DNA of 64,000 bases from Trichoplax sp. H2 (lineage: Eukaryota; Placozoa; Uniplacotomia; Trichoplacea): contig NOWV01000204.1 of assembly GCA_003344405.1 (NCBI GenBank), positions 1-64,000 of the forward strand, in the 5' to 3' direction. Shown in pieces: positions 48,001-62,183 of this stretch. The translations under genes and the position numbers were made by a program. The first letter of the stretch is position 1. Each line of letters opens with the position of its first letter. Under the pieces are notes generated by a model. The model had not been told where the DNA came from and did not search any database. It was given only the letters and a program-made list of their open reading frames with translations.

Positions 48001-50973
48001 CTCAGGTCTAGCGCCGCCATCTTACTAATGATTATATAATTATCGGAGTTTCACTATAGAACAATTTTTTTACATCTAGTTGGCTATTACAGAAGTAAGG
48101 GCAGGTTAGCGGAAATGAGATCACTATCGACTTTTATTATAGATAGCAGCAGGAATATTACATCGTAATAATCAGACAGATAGGAAGATTACTTATCATT
48201 CAGTTACTTCATCATGCCGATAGAATTAGCTATTGCAATTAATATGGCTGCAAAATTGATCCATACTAACCTGATATCGCCATCCATACCAGAAATCAGG
48301 AAAACCATGAAGGAATAAAATGACTTGGCCACTTCCTTTCTCGACAAAATGGATTTTGATACCTTTCTATAAATCAAATAAGGCATCAAGCTCATGATGT
48401 TTGGTCTGGATAAATATATTACATAGGTCTACATTGTCTGATATTGAGTTATTTTTGAATTTAAATTTATAAAATTTATGAAAAGAGTGACCTTGGTCGT
48501 GATTTGGCCATGCACTACTTCATTTTCATTGCATGACCATGGCTTGGATGGTAGTAATAGCTATATGAAAGCATCCGAGATAATATGAACTTATTAGGCC
48601 ACATTTAGAAGTATTTATGATTTCCTAGACGGTAAGTATCCTATGCCTATTCATCGATGCAGCACTGCTCGATATTAGTAAACTGATATATCTGATCTTT
48701 CAATTTTATTTAACTAAGTTCCACGCAATATTAATGTTGGCCATTGAAATAGCTCGATAAATTTGTAATCATATTTTTAATCTATTGCCTAATTGCAATA
48801 GGACTTTTTTCAATTAACTAACATTAATTTCAATAAGATTTCCTAATTGAATTAAAAGCTCTTTGTTTTCATTTGCTACGATACAGGCTATACCAAGATT
48901 TCTTGCTATCTCAGCCGATAATTCTGATTGTTCTATAGTTATTATCTAAAGACAGTCAAGTTTAAAAGACATTGATGTTATTCAAATAATTATTTAATAG
49001 TTTAATGTGAATATGATTCAAGCCATCCATTACTATCCATGTTAAGCTTAAGCAAATACTGGGAGCTCATCTGTATAAAAATGATTACGGTGATTCCTAA
49101 ACTAAACTTTCTCGATATTAAATAATTATCTTAGCTAGAAGTGGATTTCTAAATCACTGCAGCCAATGATATAGAATTGCACAAATAATGATTTGTCATT
49201 GTCCATGACGATATAGAATGATAAAATTATACATAAGTACATCATTTTTACCCCCATAGTAAACTATGAACATGATTTGATGCATGCATAACAAGCCATT
49301 CGAAGTTTATCCTGATGCTAGAAATGCATTCTTATGAAATTATTACTATTTTGTTCTGAAGTAAACATGCTCGGCAATAACTAGCTATCTTAACAAGTAG
49401 TAGATTTCTAACAAGCTACAGCTACTGATGTAGAATTGCAAATAATTATCTATGACAGTACGGAAAAAGAGAGATTAATCCATGCTTAAGTGCTTTATCT
49501 TTACCTCATGCAATTGGACATCCATTTGTTGCATAACATATTGGTAAATTTCCTTAGAAGGTCCAGATATTCCTATTTGAGTTGATTCAAAATAATAATT
49601 GGCTAGGCCTTTCAAGTATAATTTGATTTTGGAGCTGATGGATGAATTAACAATATTGCGATCGTCAATCCAGGAATTGCAAATGATGGTAATTTTATAT
49701 CCTAAGCAACAATAATTTAAAATAAAAAAGTCTATTTAGTACCGTATAAATTGCGGCGTAATTCTAATTTTCAGTAAGTAGGATATGTAGACAAGGTATG
49801 CCGATAGGGAATAAGAACATTGACCTGATCGCTTTAATTTGGCCATAACAGAAACAATTTCTTTATTCATTTTCAAGTCATCAATACATTCAGCGACTAT
49901 TCGTTCAATACTAAAATTTTCCGGTAGCATCGTATTCGATTGCTCTGCTTCATTGAGGGCAAGTTGATTTAAATCCTTACAGTACTATATTGAATTTTTC
50001 CCGAATTCAAAAAATGTGATAAGTTGGTATTGGAAGAGTTAATCTTGTTTCTAGCATAAATTGACATACCTGACTCATCGTAATTTTACCATTAAGCAAC
50101 TGATGAACTGGGCTGCCATCCTTGTTGTTTTGCCTGAGGATATCAAATAGGAATTCTCTATTTTTCCAACAATTTAATAAGTATAGATAAATTAGCTGGT
50201 TTTGAATTAGGATTATTAGTAACTATCCTGCGACCAAAAGCATTAATCAGTTATACATCTTATCAAAGATTAAATCGATTAATAATTAGAAACTTGTCAT
50301 ATTAAATTCTGCGAAAATAGTTACAACAACGAAGGATAATTTTTATTCATGATGAAACACTTACTTCTGTAGTCAAAGAGTAGAAAATTATGCATTATGC
50401 TCCATTTCTGTCATAGGATTATCTATATTTTATATCAACCAGTAACTCTGTTCGTTATATCTACGGCTGGTTATTATATGAAATAACTTCTGTAGATTGA
50501 TATATTGCATTCCATCCGAGCGTAAATTAAATCGATGATTTTATTACTGATAGGAACTAGATATGTCTAGAGATGGAATTAAGAATTTTTATATCTGCCT
50601 GCATGCCTACTCTATTACATCTAGGTCATTATACTAAATAAATTGGGTCTATTCCATACAAGTGTAAATTTAAATCGATGGCTTTCATTAATGATTGTGT
50701 ACTAGATGTTATTTAATGATTACGAATTAGACATGTCTAAAACTAGAATGAATTCGTTGTGGATAGAATAATTTTCGATTTAACGAATCAATTCCCAATC
50801 TCATTACTTGCTTAAACCATACAAGCTTACCTTGATGGCTGAAACGAATATGTGAATTAGTGCTTACTTACTTTGGTAAGCCACAGTCCCATTCGTATTT
50901 CATCACTCCATAATGTAATGGTGTGACTAAAACGCCATAATAGTTGAAAACAATTACCTTATATCGCTTGTTT
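45089..50973 (-). CDS. EPHX2: Soluble epoxide hydrolase (EPHX2-like), degenerate phosphatase half
   Basis: In-phase exons from 5' to 3': 50973-50872, 50133-50070, 49984-49825, 49701-49505, 48945-48823, 48366-48271, 47751-47673, 47578-47544, 47378-47352, 47273-47188, 47059-46945, one unresolved exon (probably near 46250-46160), 46058-46013, 45843-45735, 45573-45504, 45411-45275, 45170-45089 (TAG). The length of about 540-550 residues agrees with human EPHX2 (555). The N-terminal half follows the HAD phosphatase domain (LPENFSIERIV, CNSWIDDRN) but lacks its key residues: motif I reads FNYYGVL instead of FDLDGVL. The C-terminal alpha/beta hydrolase half has the oxyanion motif LHGFPDFWYGW, nucleophile VGHDIGG and CSHW histidine. 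Of the two lid tyrosines one is present (QYYIYF) and the other is Phe (LNRFRN). The acid position reads SDKET, Glu in place of Asp. The family hydrolyses lipid epoxides. The first coding exon was not found. Confidence 0.9.
46525..46860. repeat. Degenerate short tandem repeat inside an EPHX2 intron
   Basis: About five diverged copies of 60-90 bp contain (CGTA or CATA)TAAGAAATAAATG, then GAATTG or similar, GTGGAAAAAGCGAAT, and a GTTAAGATACGCAT-like end. They fall between EPHX2 exons 47059-46945 and 46058-46013, in the least well-resolved part of that gene. Confidence 0.7.
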
Positions 50974-53592
50974 CTATAAAAAAAATAAAACAAAGCATAC
51001 ATTAAAGCTAAAATTGACATTGTTGCTACTGTTATCGTAAATGATTTAATAAAGCTACTAGTTTAATTTTTAAAGATCGATCGGAAGTTGATTACCATTT
51101 AGGGCCGATTAAAAAAGTATACTAGTAATAATAGTATTTGCCCGGATGATTAGAGAGCTCAATATCGTTCCTTAACTATAGCTATTTTACCCAGTACTCA
51201 TCGTATCTCTTGTCGTCTTCTTGACAGGGATTGCGGACGGAATAGAATCGTGGTAGTCTTATGTGGTTAATAGTTGATCAGTCTTTCTTACAGGCCCAAT
51301 TTATAGTTTGCTTTGCTTCTGGAAATTACCAAATTATCATAATAACTTGTCGATCTATCATAATTATTCCGGATGTTCTAAGAATTTAACAAGTTGACTT
51401 ATGCCGATTACCATATTTTCTTCTAATGGATTTCTCAATAATGATAAATGATCTTGCTATTTTGTTACTGTATACAGTAATTAATAACATTATTCGATCG
51501 TTAGGATAATAATGACAAGAGTTTACACGCATATTATTTTACCTATAATTCTATCAAGTCAATATTGATTTTCTCTCAAGCGATTATATTATTATTATAA
51601 ATACTTACCTTGGATCCTATTCTCTCTCTCTCTGCTACTCTCTTGAGGGTTGTATTCAGGTGATGAGTTAAGCATAGATTATATATAAAATGCGGGCAAA
51701 AGTCATTTTGATTGGTATTTACACAGTTTAATTAATTAATTTTATGCATAAATGATTTTTTTGCTTACCATAGAATTAAATTGAATAAATTGTGACTGTA
51801 ATATCATCGTGATACTTGTATAATAATTAATCTATTGTAGAAGGTAGTTTAAACTTGAAGTTGATATGACAGTATTACTAATTACCATCAAATTTCTCCT
51901 CCCTTTACCTTGTGTCAGAATTAATATTGATTTAATCATGCCATCCCTTGATAAATACTTACAGTCGTCGTTGCATCAAGAGTTCATGATAAATTACAAA
52001 GTTACTTTTCACTAGGTCTAAGCTCAGGCAAATAGTCCAATTAGAAAATAAGAATTTTAAACTAATTCATCCCCTAGGGCTACACTTCATGATAGGGAAA
52101 TCTCGAGTCATTATTATGACAGGGACTATGAGTAGAATATTGAGCTCTTTTTAATAAGAAATTGAGGCAATTACAGTAATCATCATTAAAATTTCTTAGA
52201 TACTCTTAAATTACATGATCATACTTTTAGTCGCGACTTCTACGTTATCTGTTGATGAAACATCAAATCATCTACTATTAGGGATCTTAAGTACAGACAG
52301 CTATGGCATTACATTTTTACGTCTATGGACTAGTCTTTCACAAAATTATTTCTAAATATCGAGTGGCTATCATTAGCAGTCGCGATGGTTGCAAAGATTT
52401 ATTGAGAAAGCCATCACGTTGTCTATTATTAAGTTCAGACTGTCATAATGGTAAAGAAAGTTAAATATGCACCAATTTATAAACTGTTATCAGATCATAG
52501 GGTAATACTTAGTAAGATTTGTTATGACCGTAGCGATTTGGAAATCTCAAGTCTCTATCTTTCACTTTAGACAGTCAGTCATATAGGTGAAAAATTGAAA
52601 GTACTTCGTGATTTAACCTAAATCACAGATGGTAATCTACAGTTATTAAAGCTGTACTGCAGCATTTAGCATTTGCACATTAATAATTAAAGTAAAGTAA
52701 TCCTAATAACGTCGAAGTTAACGAACGATCTGCAATCGTTGTCAGTATAGGAACAATTAGCAAAATTTCAAGTTGCCTGTTATTACGCCTAAGCTCAGAA
52801 TCTTATGAGATTAAAAATTCAGAGCCAATGAAATAACTTTGATGTCTTTATTATCCTTTGAAATCCTTCTAATGCGAGCAATTTCCAAATCTCTACTATT
52901 TAGCTACTTAAGTATCCTCTGTTACAGTTATCAATTTCCATAGTTAAAATGCTGTTTCCAATAAAAATGTTTACACTAAAGCATCAAATTATCATCATAG
53001 ACTATAACAAACGGTTAGATAGAGCAGGAAATTGTTTATAAAAAAGAAGACAGTGCCTCGCATAGAAATTTTATAACATAGATTGTAAGTGATGGATAAA
53101 GAAGTAGTAATGTGGTATATAATCTGCCAAAATGATTATAAACTTCAAACATAAAATCAAGGTTTAATGTAGAAGAGCTATACCGGTCCTTCATTATATT
53201 TAAGATAGGAATTTAACCTATTAGGATAGCTACCTGCCTATATGTTCATACGTTGAAAAATAGTCTTGATAAAATAAAATAGTTAAACAAATGAATAATT
53301 ACTGTATCATATAACATTATAACGGTTTATAAAGATTGCTGGCTGTATAATCTTGGCTAAATACGGCTAAGAACAAACAACCATATCCAAGGTAGGCATA
53401 AGGAAGCTCATTTCCAATTAGAACATGAGCCTTCTGTAGTAAACACTTTTGGCTAATATCATCAGCTAGAGAGAAAATAACCATTGCAATATGAATTAAA
53501 TTTCAGTAGTAAATTTAATGTAGCAAAGAAGTTATATAATTCAAAATGAACAATACTTACTTATACTATGCTATAGTATCAGGTTAAAGCTT
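50974..53592. other. Upstream of EPHX2 and downstream of dystrophin
   Basis: Should hold the 5' end of EPHX2 and the dystrophin 3' UTR. A candidate upstream exon (about 51685-51614, minus strand, ATG at 51685, ending at a good GTAAGT donor) has an open frame, but its phase does not fit the next EPHX2 exon, so it is not included. No other gene was recognised. Confidence 0.4.
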
Positions 53593-56500
53593 TTACTTTT
53601 TCGTAGTTGGTGTGGAAGCAGTTATATGCAATGATATATCAACATTTTTGTTCATGCTGTTTCGATTGACACTACCATTCCTTGGGCTTTTTTCAACCTT
53701 TTTGATTGTTGCCAAGGGGCTACTACTAGTTAAGAGATATTCGTCGATATCAGTTTCTTCTTTATTCCGCTAATGAAGGTAGACACAAATAAAGTTAATC
53801 ACATTTTTGATTGTTATCGAAATAGAATAATTTACGCAAGCATTCATTTCTAGCTGCAACTCGTATTTGATTTTAGAATGCAGTAAAAATTTACACTATA
53901 GGTAAAATTGATTCATTGGCAGAATTTAAAAGTTTCCGACAATCGAAACTTACGGTTTCATTAATACTATTTTTTAATAACTTTAACTGGCCTTCCAGTT
54001 GCTTATTATAGATCTCTAATTTAGCCATTTTCTTTTCTAAACGATTCTTATCCTCTTTGAGTCGAACTGCTTCCGCTGATAATTCCTCTTCATCTTCAGC
54101 CATGGCAAGAAGAGGGCGATCAGTTTCAATACTTGATCGATTTTTACTTGAGCGTCGCCTAATGGAGCTATTAGCTGAATTAGCTACACTGCTGTCATAT
54201 TTCGATTGCAGATTGCTAATCGAAAAGAAATTAAAATTATATAGTAAACACGATGGAATTAGTTGGTACTTATTAATTTTCCATAGATTTTAATTTTTTT
54301 CACTTACCGCGATTGTTTCTCTAATTGAACAATTGTATCATCTAAATCTTCAGTTTGATCACCATCGATGTTGGTAAGAATTTGCATTGGACTTTGTGTC
54401 TACAATATTAATGGAGGGTTAGTATACACAGTATTTAACATAATTTGCCAATAATAACAAATAATTAATAATACGTTCATTGCACTAGCTAAGTTAGATT
54501 AGTTCTTCAATTTAACTTATGCAAGGGCAAGTAAAACATTATTACCTGCATGGAAGGATTATTCAAGCTGTGTAGAACGAGCCAGATGAAATAAAGGTTA
54601 GATATTATTCTTGAATCCATGCTATATCAACTTTTATTTTATTCAATTTACCTTTGGCAATACTGAGCAATTAATTGATGTTCTTCATCCCTATATTGAC
54701 ATAAATTCGTGTAGGACAATTTTTAACTTAATTTATGCGTATTTACTGAAGATAGAATACCATTATTGAGATGCTATTTCAAGAATAATAAAAATTACTA
54801 ACGGTTGTTGTTCATTTTCCGTGTTAGAGGCATTCAAGGATCTACTGTCAGAGCTTGGAGTTCTACTGTGCATAGGTCTGACGTAAGATTTCGAAAGTCA
54901 TTACATGAAAAATTTTCTACAAATATCGACTAAATCTAAACTTTACCTGATAATCTCTTGTCGCTTGTGCGTACTTTTCTTTCCTAGGGCAGATAATTGA
55001 CTAGGCCTAAAATATGAATGTAAGATTGTTTGACTAAATGATATAATACTTATTACTAAACAGATATTAGATGATTTATATTGGGATTAATAACGCTAAT
55101 TATACTCACGATTCAACACTATCCCCTTCAACAACAGATTGTAAAGGTAGATAACCAAGTTTACGACTACGACGTCGCATACTCTTAGTTTTCAATTTAT
55201 TACGAACGAATTTGAAGAAATCCTTAGCATCATCGCCTGTTGAAGACTATTTAAAAGGTTTACAGGAATGAATTAGGGAATTGTGGCACGATTAATAAAT
55301 CAACTAAAATCGTTATAAATACCTCCAAGCAATACTCTTGCATTTGATGAGATGATTTATGTCCTTTACAGGTCTCTCCTTTGAAAAAGCATGCCTGACA
55401 CATATCGAAATTAAAACATTCCAAGCAACGATATCTAGAGGGATGCAGTATAGTTAATATCATTACACGCCGATACTAATATCACATTGGTTATTATTCA
55501 TTTTTATCGCAATATATCACTAGCACAGTACCTTAATCCTTTAAATGCAGCAGTCTTGCAAACACTACATCTTGTCTGATGAGAGACTGTAGATTTAATA
55601 CAATTAAGAATTCAGGATTACATTCACGATTCTCAAGGTTAAACTTGGCTTATTATAATAAAATATATTTTAGCATATTAAGGTATAAAAGGAACTTGTG
55701 TCACCATTTTCTGCTGCTGATATTCTATGCATGACTGGAAGCCAAACCATAGACTGTGGTTCAGCCAACATCCAATCGAGGAATTGAACAGAGCCAACAA
55801 ATTCCTCTGAATTACCCTGTATGTTAATAGAATTGGGATAACAGCATGAATTTTTAATACCATTCTTTAATAGTAAAAATATTCATATCAATCGCGCTCC
55901 TTTTCCACTAAAAAATAAAGGGATGTGTTACCGTTTCCAAACAGCTACGAATACTAGGTTCGATATTACTTCCTCCAAATGCAGCAACTTCGCCCAGCTG
56001 TCGTGGAATCTGAAATTAATTTATAAACGAGTTATTAAAAGGCAGAACGATGTTCAAAATGACGGAAATTTATAATTTAGACTTTGATTTGGAAACGTTA
56101 AACTGTAGATTCGGTAAAGCAATGAATCAAAGAATTATACGAGATAAAGTGCCGGACATCGATACACTATTCGGTTAGTACCCTTTTAAAACAGCTAACT
56201 CAAGTACCTGAAGACAATCGTGAAGAAATAGGCCTAATCTCGCTTTATCGGTGCAGCCATCATGACGGGCAATAAGATTGAACATATCTAGTAAAAAACC
56301 GATCAAAAGTATACGATTTATCACGACAGTTGCTTATAACATATTGCAAAATTTAATAAATCAGACAAAGTTTCATAACTCAGTAATAGTCGTCGTAATA
56401 ATTAGCAGCTAATAGTATACGTACATCTGTATTTTTCTTCAAGCGGCGCATTACATAATATTACGAGGCCAATTCTAAGCGACAAGATACGTATTTTACC

Positions 56501-59500
56501 AGTTCTGGGCCTGTATCCGTAAGAAATTTGAATATTACCGTAGGCAATCATTCATTGTAATAAAAAATCAAGACCATTAGTATAGAAACGTCAAACTTAC
56601 ACGTCGTAGACATTTAATAACCAATTGACGACTAAATCTTTGTATAGCGGTATTTTTTTCCTGCTAAATTTCTTATTATTAATTCTTTCATAGACGATAT
56701 TCAACAACTTATAAATATCGTTAATGTCAATGTAGGCATCATTCTTAAATCGGAGGCCAGAATCTTGGAAGGCAGTCTTTAAAGAATTTAGCTCGATGAA
56801 ATTTACTGAAAAGAAAAGGGGCGTAAAATATTAAAATGCCCGACTCTTCATATATATCTTGCACAAGAAATACTATAGGCCGAAATACAAGGCCTTCGAT
56901 ACCGATTATTAATATAAATATAAACAAAAGACATATTCAAATTTATTTGGTGCTTACAAAATAAGCATTTTTGTAATTTCCTTAGTTTCATAGCGGTACG
57001 ATAAGCGGCATACTTAATGAAATTGTTGTTGACTGAATAAAATACAGAGTTAGCAACTTTCATTAGTAAGATTTCAAGTATAATTATTTTACACTGATAG
57101 AAGACTTTACCAAGTAAATCATAAATTTCAGTCATTTGCGGGTGGTCCCATTGTGTGACTTTCTTTTCATGACTAAAAAATTACAGTATACATAAGTTAA
57201 GGTCAGTAATAATTTATTTTTACTTAAAATTTAGTATAATCCATGTTACGAGTAATATAATTTTCATACTTACTTAACATAGTACGGTACATTATTAACG
57301 GTTAATGATTTTTCCCATGGTGGCTCTAATAAATCTATACGCATGCAAATGTTTCGTTATATATATTTGATCTTTGATCCTAGTAGCTACCAGCATTAAA
57401 GTATAGCAGATAATATTCAATCATATCTCGTGTTATGAACTAACCACTGGAGGTAACTTCCGATTGATGATGAGATACTTCAGTCGTTGTATCTCGGAAT
57501 TCTTTGAGTTCATCAATCCGTATTTGCTCACTTCGGGTTAAATCGGCCCAGCGACGATTGATATCAGAATACTGATCAATAATAACTCTGTTCAAGGTAA
57601 TTCCTTTTTTGCCAATCGAGAAATATAACCGTTTGATATTTTCGATATTAGGACGATTTTTTTGAATTGATTCCCTGAATGACTGTTATCATTTAAGTAG
57701 AGGTGAAGATTAAACTTAAGCAAATACACGATTACAGTGACGCAGATAACCAATAAGATTTCGAATATTTTATATCTGCAAGTTGGTTATGCAGATATCA
57801 ACTAACCTTGAGATCTTGAAGTTGAGAACTTAGATTTTCAGAATTGATATCACGAGGGCTGACCCATGATAATCTTTTTTTCTCACACGAAAGAAGTTGT
57901 GAAACAGCTTCTCTCATCAATGACGTTAGCTCATTAAATTCCTAATTTCAGATACAAATTGAAGCCAATATCAAAACGTATTTAGGTAATATTTACTTAC
58001 TAATATACGGCAACCAACATTGCACGCTTATATAGATCGTATTACAATACATCACAAAAATATAAGACCATCTTTACGTACAAGGATAGTTTTATCCAAT
58101 AAAGTCTGCCAATCGTCCGCACGTTTCGAAACACTATTCCATCTATCACCTAGTAATGCTAGTAATCCCTTCAATTCAACCATAGGTTGTTGATCAATAT
58201 CACCATACTGATCTTCTTGAGTTCTATCATCCTGACTCTTTGCATATAAACTACCACTTTCAAGCGTTTCTTCGACAAGAGGCTGATGTGTTGCCAGTCG
58301 AGACCTAATATCCTACATTTGCAGGCAATAAAAACGTATGAGTGGTTACAATAGAGAAGAAAAAGAGAAAATATAATAGAGTTATACGAACCAGTAAATT
58401 CTCATTTTGTTGTTGCAAAGCATGCAGATCTCCTTTCAGAGGTTCTTCCGCAGCTAATTCATCATTAACTTGTAATAACCATTCGTTTAACTTGCGTAAA
58501 TTACTTTGTAGCTCATTCCATTGTCTGCAATGTTCTTCTATAATCACACCAATGTCGATAATATCCTCCTGTAATCGTGCCCAATCATCTTGTAATTTGA
58601 CAATTTTATCTTTCAAAACCTTTTCCTCATCCTCATTTAGATCAGGATTAACCCGATTTCCTGCCTTAATTATTTGCGACATAATTGATTCGTGATCCTG
58701 TATTTCTTTACGAAGGTTCTACGATAAAATTTAATTACATAATCTTGAATACTTTTTATTTTTAAGATCAGTAAATAAAAGATTTAACAAATTCTGTATA
58801 ATAAACTAGCAATTAGTTCTGATATTTACTTGGTAGTTTTCTTCTTGATATTTGATCATAATTGGATCGCGGCTACTTGTTTTTACGGAAGAATGAAATT
58901 TATTCAGCGTATTATCGATCCCAACTAACCAAATTAGGGCATTTTCCAAATGGGAATTAAAATTGCTAAAGCAATCTATAGCATCCAATAGTCTCATTTC
59001 TCGTGCTTTTAATCTACGATTAAATAAACGCAGCCCAAAATTTATGAATGTTTCCTTCCAACAAATTTGAAATGACAATTTTATCATTAGTGATAGCAGT
59101 ATACTAACCTGTCCTTAATCAAAATCCATTTCTCTTCAATTGCTCCTACGCTATGCTCGAGCAAGATCGTGTCTTCCGTTTGATTTTCTTTCACAAGATT
59201 ATTTCCTTCTTCAATAATATCAGTAACTTGGCTTTCTTCCGATTTAATTTCATGGGAAAATTCCTAATACGTAAAAATTACCAGAAAAATATTAATGCCA
59301 TTGTCGTAAGTTCGTAGTTAAGATCATAAGTTGACAAAACTGATCCTACTAGCATAGAAATTATTTTTGTTCAACATACGTAATGCCTAGTCAGCATGGC
59401 AGTGATTTCATCCAAATCATCAGGTATATCTGTCCCTTCATGCTCATCAATACGTTTTTCCAACCCAAACAGCATTTCCAAGCATTTCCCACGATTGATT

Positions 59501-62183
59501 TGGTACGGCTTCCATTGTGATAGTAATGAATCCAGGTACTCTATTTTATCCTTAACTGCTTTATTCGTATTTGTCCATAAATTATTTAGTTGCTCTATCG
59601 CCTCCTTTAAGATATCAATATTCGCTTTATAAGTTTCTTTTCTTTGCAACTCTTCGCCAGTAGAGACAACATTATGAACTTTCAACGTATATGATCGTAG
59701 CTTATTTTCATAATCCTAAAGTCATTAATTTGATTTGGGAATCAGATATTTGAGTAAGATGCAAGGATGATAAAATTTATATATAAGTAAAAATATAAAA
59801 CGAATGAAGATAAGAGGGACTCGATAATTACTTAATATTGATTATAATTATAAGTCACCTGAACTTCATTTAATTGATTTTCAGCGCCATCAATATCATA
59901 GAAAGCGACAGATGGTAAATCAACTTTTCGTACTATATTTTCTAAGTCAGTCTTTATTATAAATCTTGTCCTGTCAAATTCAGGCCATTTCGACTTCTGT
60001 TGTTGATTAGCTGATGAACTTAATTTTTCATTTACTGAAATCTATTTCAATCGAGATAGTAATATTCGATTATGCTATTAATGTACTGTAAAACGTAACT
60101 TTTAGATATTAATTTATTGGGTTTAGAGTCTAAGAGGATCGATCTGTACGTGATTAAAGTTCGCAATAGGTACGTTCACACACATACAGAAATATAATTT
60201 GAATCCAAGTAAATTACCGTATGAAGTTCTTTTACAGACGTCGATAAGGATAGGATTATAAGCCAGCCATTGTGTATGTCTTTAATTTTATTACTTAATT
60301 CATTTATAAAATCGCCATCTTCATCCTTTAATTCATTACCTTTCTCAATTATTGATTCAATGCGATCTTGACGTTCAGCAATTGATTTTGATAATAGCTA
60401 CACAGAGAAGAACAAGTTTTATTTGCATGTAGAAAATCAATAACTATATGGAAGTTTATATACTGTACATAGTTTTAAATTAATATTGTAATAGAGGTGT
60501 TGAAAGATATTGGTAGTAGTTTAAATTATCAACCTCAACATCTTCTTTAGACAATTTATTTGTCTCACTGCTGCCTATATCGAGGAGATAATCTTTTGTT
60601 GCTAAAACCCAGTCGTAAATATCGTCTAATTCGATTACGAAACGACGCCAACTTTCCACCTTTTCTTCTAGTAGGCCACGCTGTCGTGGAATTTCAGAGC
60701 TAACTTTTTTCCATAAAGGATTTAAAGCATTTAGTTGTTCTTCTAGAACTTGCAATTCATTATCCGATGTTGCCTCGTTCATAATAATTTCTTGAGCACC
60801 TTCATTAATAACTCTGATTTTCTCTTGACGTTGATCTAAATTAGACTCGATATCCTGGTATAAGGTACAAATGATATCATGACATAAAATAACAACAAAG
60901 CCATTCGGTAAAATATTTTAACGTATTAACAATTATATCATATCAGAATAGTACAACTTCCGTAACTCACCCAATACTTGTGTAGCAGCTCTTCTAAATC
61001 AACTAAATTATTTGACCAAGCTCCCTCATTACGAATACAGATATCAATTTCTGATAGCCACATCATCATTTCAACGATTTGACTTTGTAACGTTCCCGAT
61101 AGATCAGAGTTTGTATCATGTCTGTAACGTAAATAATAATGTCAATGGTTACGATAACTAATATAAATTGTATGGATAGGGTTAAGACAAGATTGTAAAT
61201 TGCACAAATAGAATAAAATACAAGACTAACGGTAGGCTCTCATCGGTTAGAAAATTTTTGACATCATTCCATCGGCTATTCATTTTAACGAGTTCATCTT
61301 TTAGTGATTTGTCCTTCGTCAGTATTAAATTATTGGCAATTTCTCCACCACTGATGTTGATTCTATCAACAACGCTAGATCTGGTGTTTAAGCCATCTTC
61401 TAGTGTCTATTGGATTCAAGAATATACAATCGGTTAAGCGTATAAGGTAATTTTCATTAATGAATAAAGTCTTAACAAGTGGGAGTGTTAGCATGATTTA
61501 TTGTAGTTCGTACCTCCAAAATGGTATTTTTATCCTCATCATTTTCAGTAAATGATTCAATCATTTTTTCAGCGTAACCAAGCCATAAATTTGTGTGTTC
61601 AACATCATCATGAAGTTGATTCCAAATATTTAAATCTTTATTCAATCTATAACGATGTGTTTCGTACTCAGCATTAATAATTTCGTAACTATGCAGCATT
61701 GCTTCATAAGCATCTTTAGCATCATCGACATCTTGAATATCCCACAATGGATATTCCTCGGTACTAGGTTCAACTAATTCTTGTAATTCTGTACCAATCT
61801 CCTGTAATAGTGATCCTACATTCTAAAATATACCAATACATAATAGCATTGACAAAATGATTTTAATTGCAAGCATGTCCAGTATATAACTGTTAATAAG
61901 GAATCAAAGGTAGATGGATACTTTTTATTGAAGATTTAAGGTCTTCAATGGAATTAATTGTAACTGTTAAATACCTGAAGTTTGATATCTTGTTTAACAA
62001 TCTCAACAAAACGAGGGAAACGAAGAACTTCTGCACATAATGATTCAGCTTGTGATATTCTACCAGTAAGTTCTTTGATTTTTTGAGATAATTTCTCCAA
62101 CGTTAGAGTCTCGTCTTTAATCATAACGCTATCTTCTGTTTCATGAAGCGATCGACGAACACTAGCTTGCTCTACAATCGATT
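53593..62183 (-). CDS. DMD: Dystrophin/utrophin, C-terminal part (5' end outside window)
   Basis: Thirty-two exons, all in phase, give about 1,641 residues: 62183-61975, 61822-61514, 61406-61231, 61121-60971, 60854-60534, 60397-60218, 60041-59859, 59715-59380, 59263-59109, 59013-58830, 58718-58392, 58312-58082, 57941-57807, 57682-57445, 57334-57274, 57172-57111, 57032-56958, 56805-56601, 56510-56425, 56287-56208, 56009-55932, 55816-55705, 55586-55532, 55434-55323, 55246-55110, 55006-54947, 54877-54803, 54690-54652, 54567-54546, 54399-54308, 54215-53954, 53769-53593 (TAA). Order: several spectrin repeats (last with [13 protein letters not shown]), WW domain ([15 protein letters not shown]), EF-hand region ([43 protein letters not shown]), ZZ zinc finger ([26 protein letters not shown]) and the C-terminal coiled coil ([25 protein letters not shown]). 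WW-EF-ZZ binds dystroglycan and the coiled coil binds dystrobrevin. An invertebrate gene would be pre-duplication, so dystrophin and utrophin cannot be told apart here. Confidence 0.96.

Noticed and set aside
58082-58095. CTATCCTTG near a dystrophin exon end as a further U12 donor
   Set aside because: The neighbouring GTACGT donor gives a clean in-phase junction, and the motif lacks the A/G-T start of U12 donors.
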